Shown here piece by piece: positions 63,611 to 64,000 of a DNA stretch of 64,000 nt. Position 1 is the first letter of the stretch. Each line of letters opens with the position of its first letter. The DNA is from Sporomusa acidovorans. GTDB taxonomy: Bacteria; Bacillota; Negativicutes; Sporomusales; Sporomusaceae. A model generated the notes under the pieces. That model was not told the origin of the DNA, ran no database searches, and saw only the letters and a list, made by a program, of their open reading frames with translations. The translations under genes were made by a program, and so were the position numbers. The stretch covers positions 93,783-157,782 of the forward strand of contig NZ_FNAM01000006.1 in NCBI RefSeq assembly GCF_900101845.1, in the 5' to 3' direction.

Positions 63611-63639
63611 ATTATATCATATTGTCTTTTGCCATTCAA
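63611..63639 (-). promoter_or_regulatory. Promoter of the ABC-F gene
   Basis: On the minus strand -35 TTGAAT (63634-63639), a 17-bp spacer and a consensus -10 TATAAT (63611-63616). It would start transcription near 63604, giving a leader of about 240 nt. Confidence 0.7.
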
Positions 63640-63684
63640 CAGGCATACCTTGCCTGTCCCGACTTTTACAGTTTAAAAAACGCG

Positions 63685-63717
63685 AGAAGCCCCTAGCCGT
63701 TGAAACTATGGGCTTCT
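63685..63717 (-). terminator. Terminator of the gene at the right edge
   Basis: 12-bp stem AGAAGCCCCTAG / CTATGGGCTTCT with one mismatch; on the minus strand it is followed by CGCGTTTTTT. Confidence 0.8.
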
Positions 63718-63744
63718 TTGTAGTTGATTCATGTGTAAATTCTG

Positions 63745-64000
63745 TTATGCTACAGTAATATTTTTTAGAAATTTATTGAATACCTCCTGCCTTGGATAAA
63801 CATTGTAAAAATTCGTGCCGAACGTTTCCTGAATTAACTTGTAGTCCAGCGCGATTTCGTCTTTATCCGAATAGACCAGCGTATCCACTATCTCGCCTTT
63901 TTTGTTTCGCACCTTTTGAAATGCAATCGCACCGCCGACATCGTCGAGGTGAATGATACCACCCTTCAAAACCTGACATGTCGCGGTACCCAGTGCTCTT
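63745..64000 (-). CDS. C-terminal part of an unrecognised protein (runs off the window)
   Basis: The frame is open through the right edge of the window, so about 84 C-terminal residues are visible and the start is outside. Visible sequence includes TCQVLKGGIIHLDDVGGAIAF, DTLVYSDKDEIALDY and NFYNVYPRQEVF (each quoted in part). No membrane segment in this part. I do not recognise the family. It ends 28 bp before a good terminator. Confidence 0.6.
   Translation of the reverse strand, partial: RALGTATCQVLKGGIIHLDDVGGAIAFQKVRNKKGEIVDTLVYSDKDEIALDYKLIQETFGTNFYNVYPRQEVFNKFLKNITVA

Noticed and set aside
1..64000. CRISPR array, rRNA or tRNA genes
   Set aside because: No regularly spaced repeats and no recognisable rRNA or tRNA sequence were seen.

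Overview
The window looks like chromosome from an endospore-forming, diderm Firmicute of the Negativicutes (Sporomusaceae-like: Sporomusa, Pelosinus, Anaerospora and relatives). This is inferred from three things seen together: an SLH-domain outer-membrane beta-barrel protein of the OmpM type (16.4-17.9 kb), an Lnt-like acyltransferase with the Glu-Lys-Cys triad (32.8-34.3 kb), and CotF-like spore coat proteins (39.1-40.2 kb). The metabolism is anaerobic: DMSO-reductase-type enzymes, an [FeFe] hydrogenase and an arginine deiminase pathway. I saw no rRNA, tRNA or CRISPR array.

Layout. 0-11 kb: a dCache-HAMP-GAF-GGDEF-EAL protein, a soluble chemoreceptor, a large SARP/BTAD-AAA-TPR regulator divergent from an NCS1 permease (the permease leader carries a 106-nt nested inverted repeat), a trypsin-like exported protease and a 38-aa Cys/Ile-rich peptide. 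11-21 kb: a GntR/FCD regulator, a Tat-exported DmsABC-like molybdoenzyme, the OmpM porin, and an MFS transporter plus enolase-superfamily sugar-acid dehydratase pair. 21-31 kb: a PAS-GGDEF-HD-GYP protein and the operon arcA-arcB-arcD-arcC-argR followed by a dCache chemoreceptor.

31-46 kb is an AT-rich, gene-fragment-rich accessory stretch. It holds a RAYT-type transposase inside 21-bp inverted repeats, related GGGAC palindromes, two copies of a ~155-bp MITE-like element, three copies of an ATCCTGCAA hairpin, and remnants of IstB, chloramphenicol acetyltransferase, nitroreductase, DUF362, phosphohexomutase and a PDZ/aspartyl-protease gene. Intact genes sit among these: Lnt-like, WG-repeat, YmaF, DJ-1, a duplicated pair of coat genes, [FeFe] hydrogenase, GrpB, GNAT and sirtuin. 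46-48 kb: an NCS2 permease and an exported protein interrupted by one in-frame TGA.

48-54.4 kb is the most coherent unit. A sigma-54 activator (GAF-PAS-AAA+-Fis) is divergent from a -24/-12 promoter that precedes a double zinc-ribbon gene and two genes matching the large and small subunits of pyrogallol-phloroglucinol transhydroxylase (no Fe-S motif in the large subunit; three-cluster ferredoxin plus transthyretin-like domain in the small one). 54.4-64 kb: TetR/MFS with palindromic operators, HxlR/PPOX, an alpha/beta hydrolase-GNAT pair, a histidine phosphatase, an HtrA protease flanked by inverted GGGAC palindromes, and an Lsa-type ABC-F ATPase.

The ABC-F gene has a complete-looking ribosome-mediated attenuator: promoter, leader peptide MIILSC, and mutually exclusive RNA pairings ending in a terminator just before the gene. 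All functions are read from sequence motifs and remembered family features; no database search was run.
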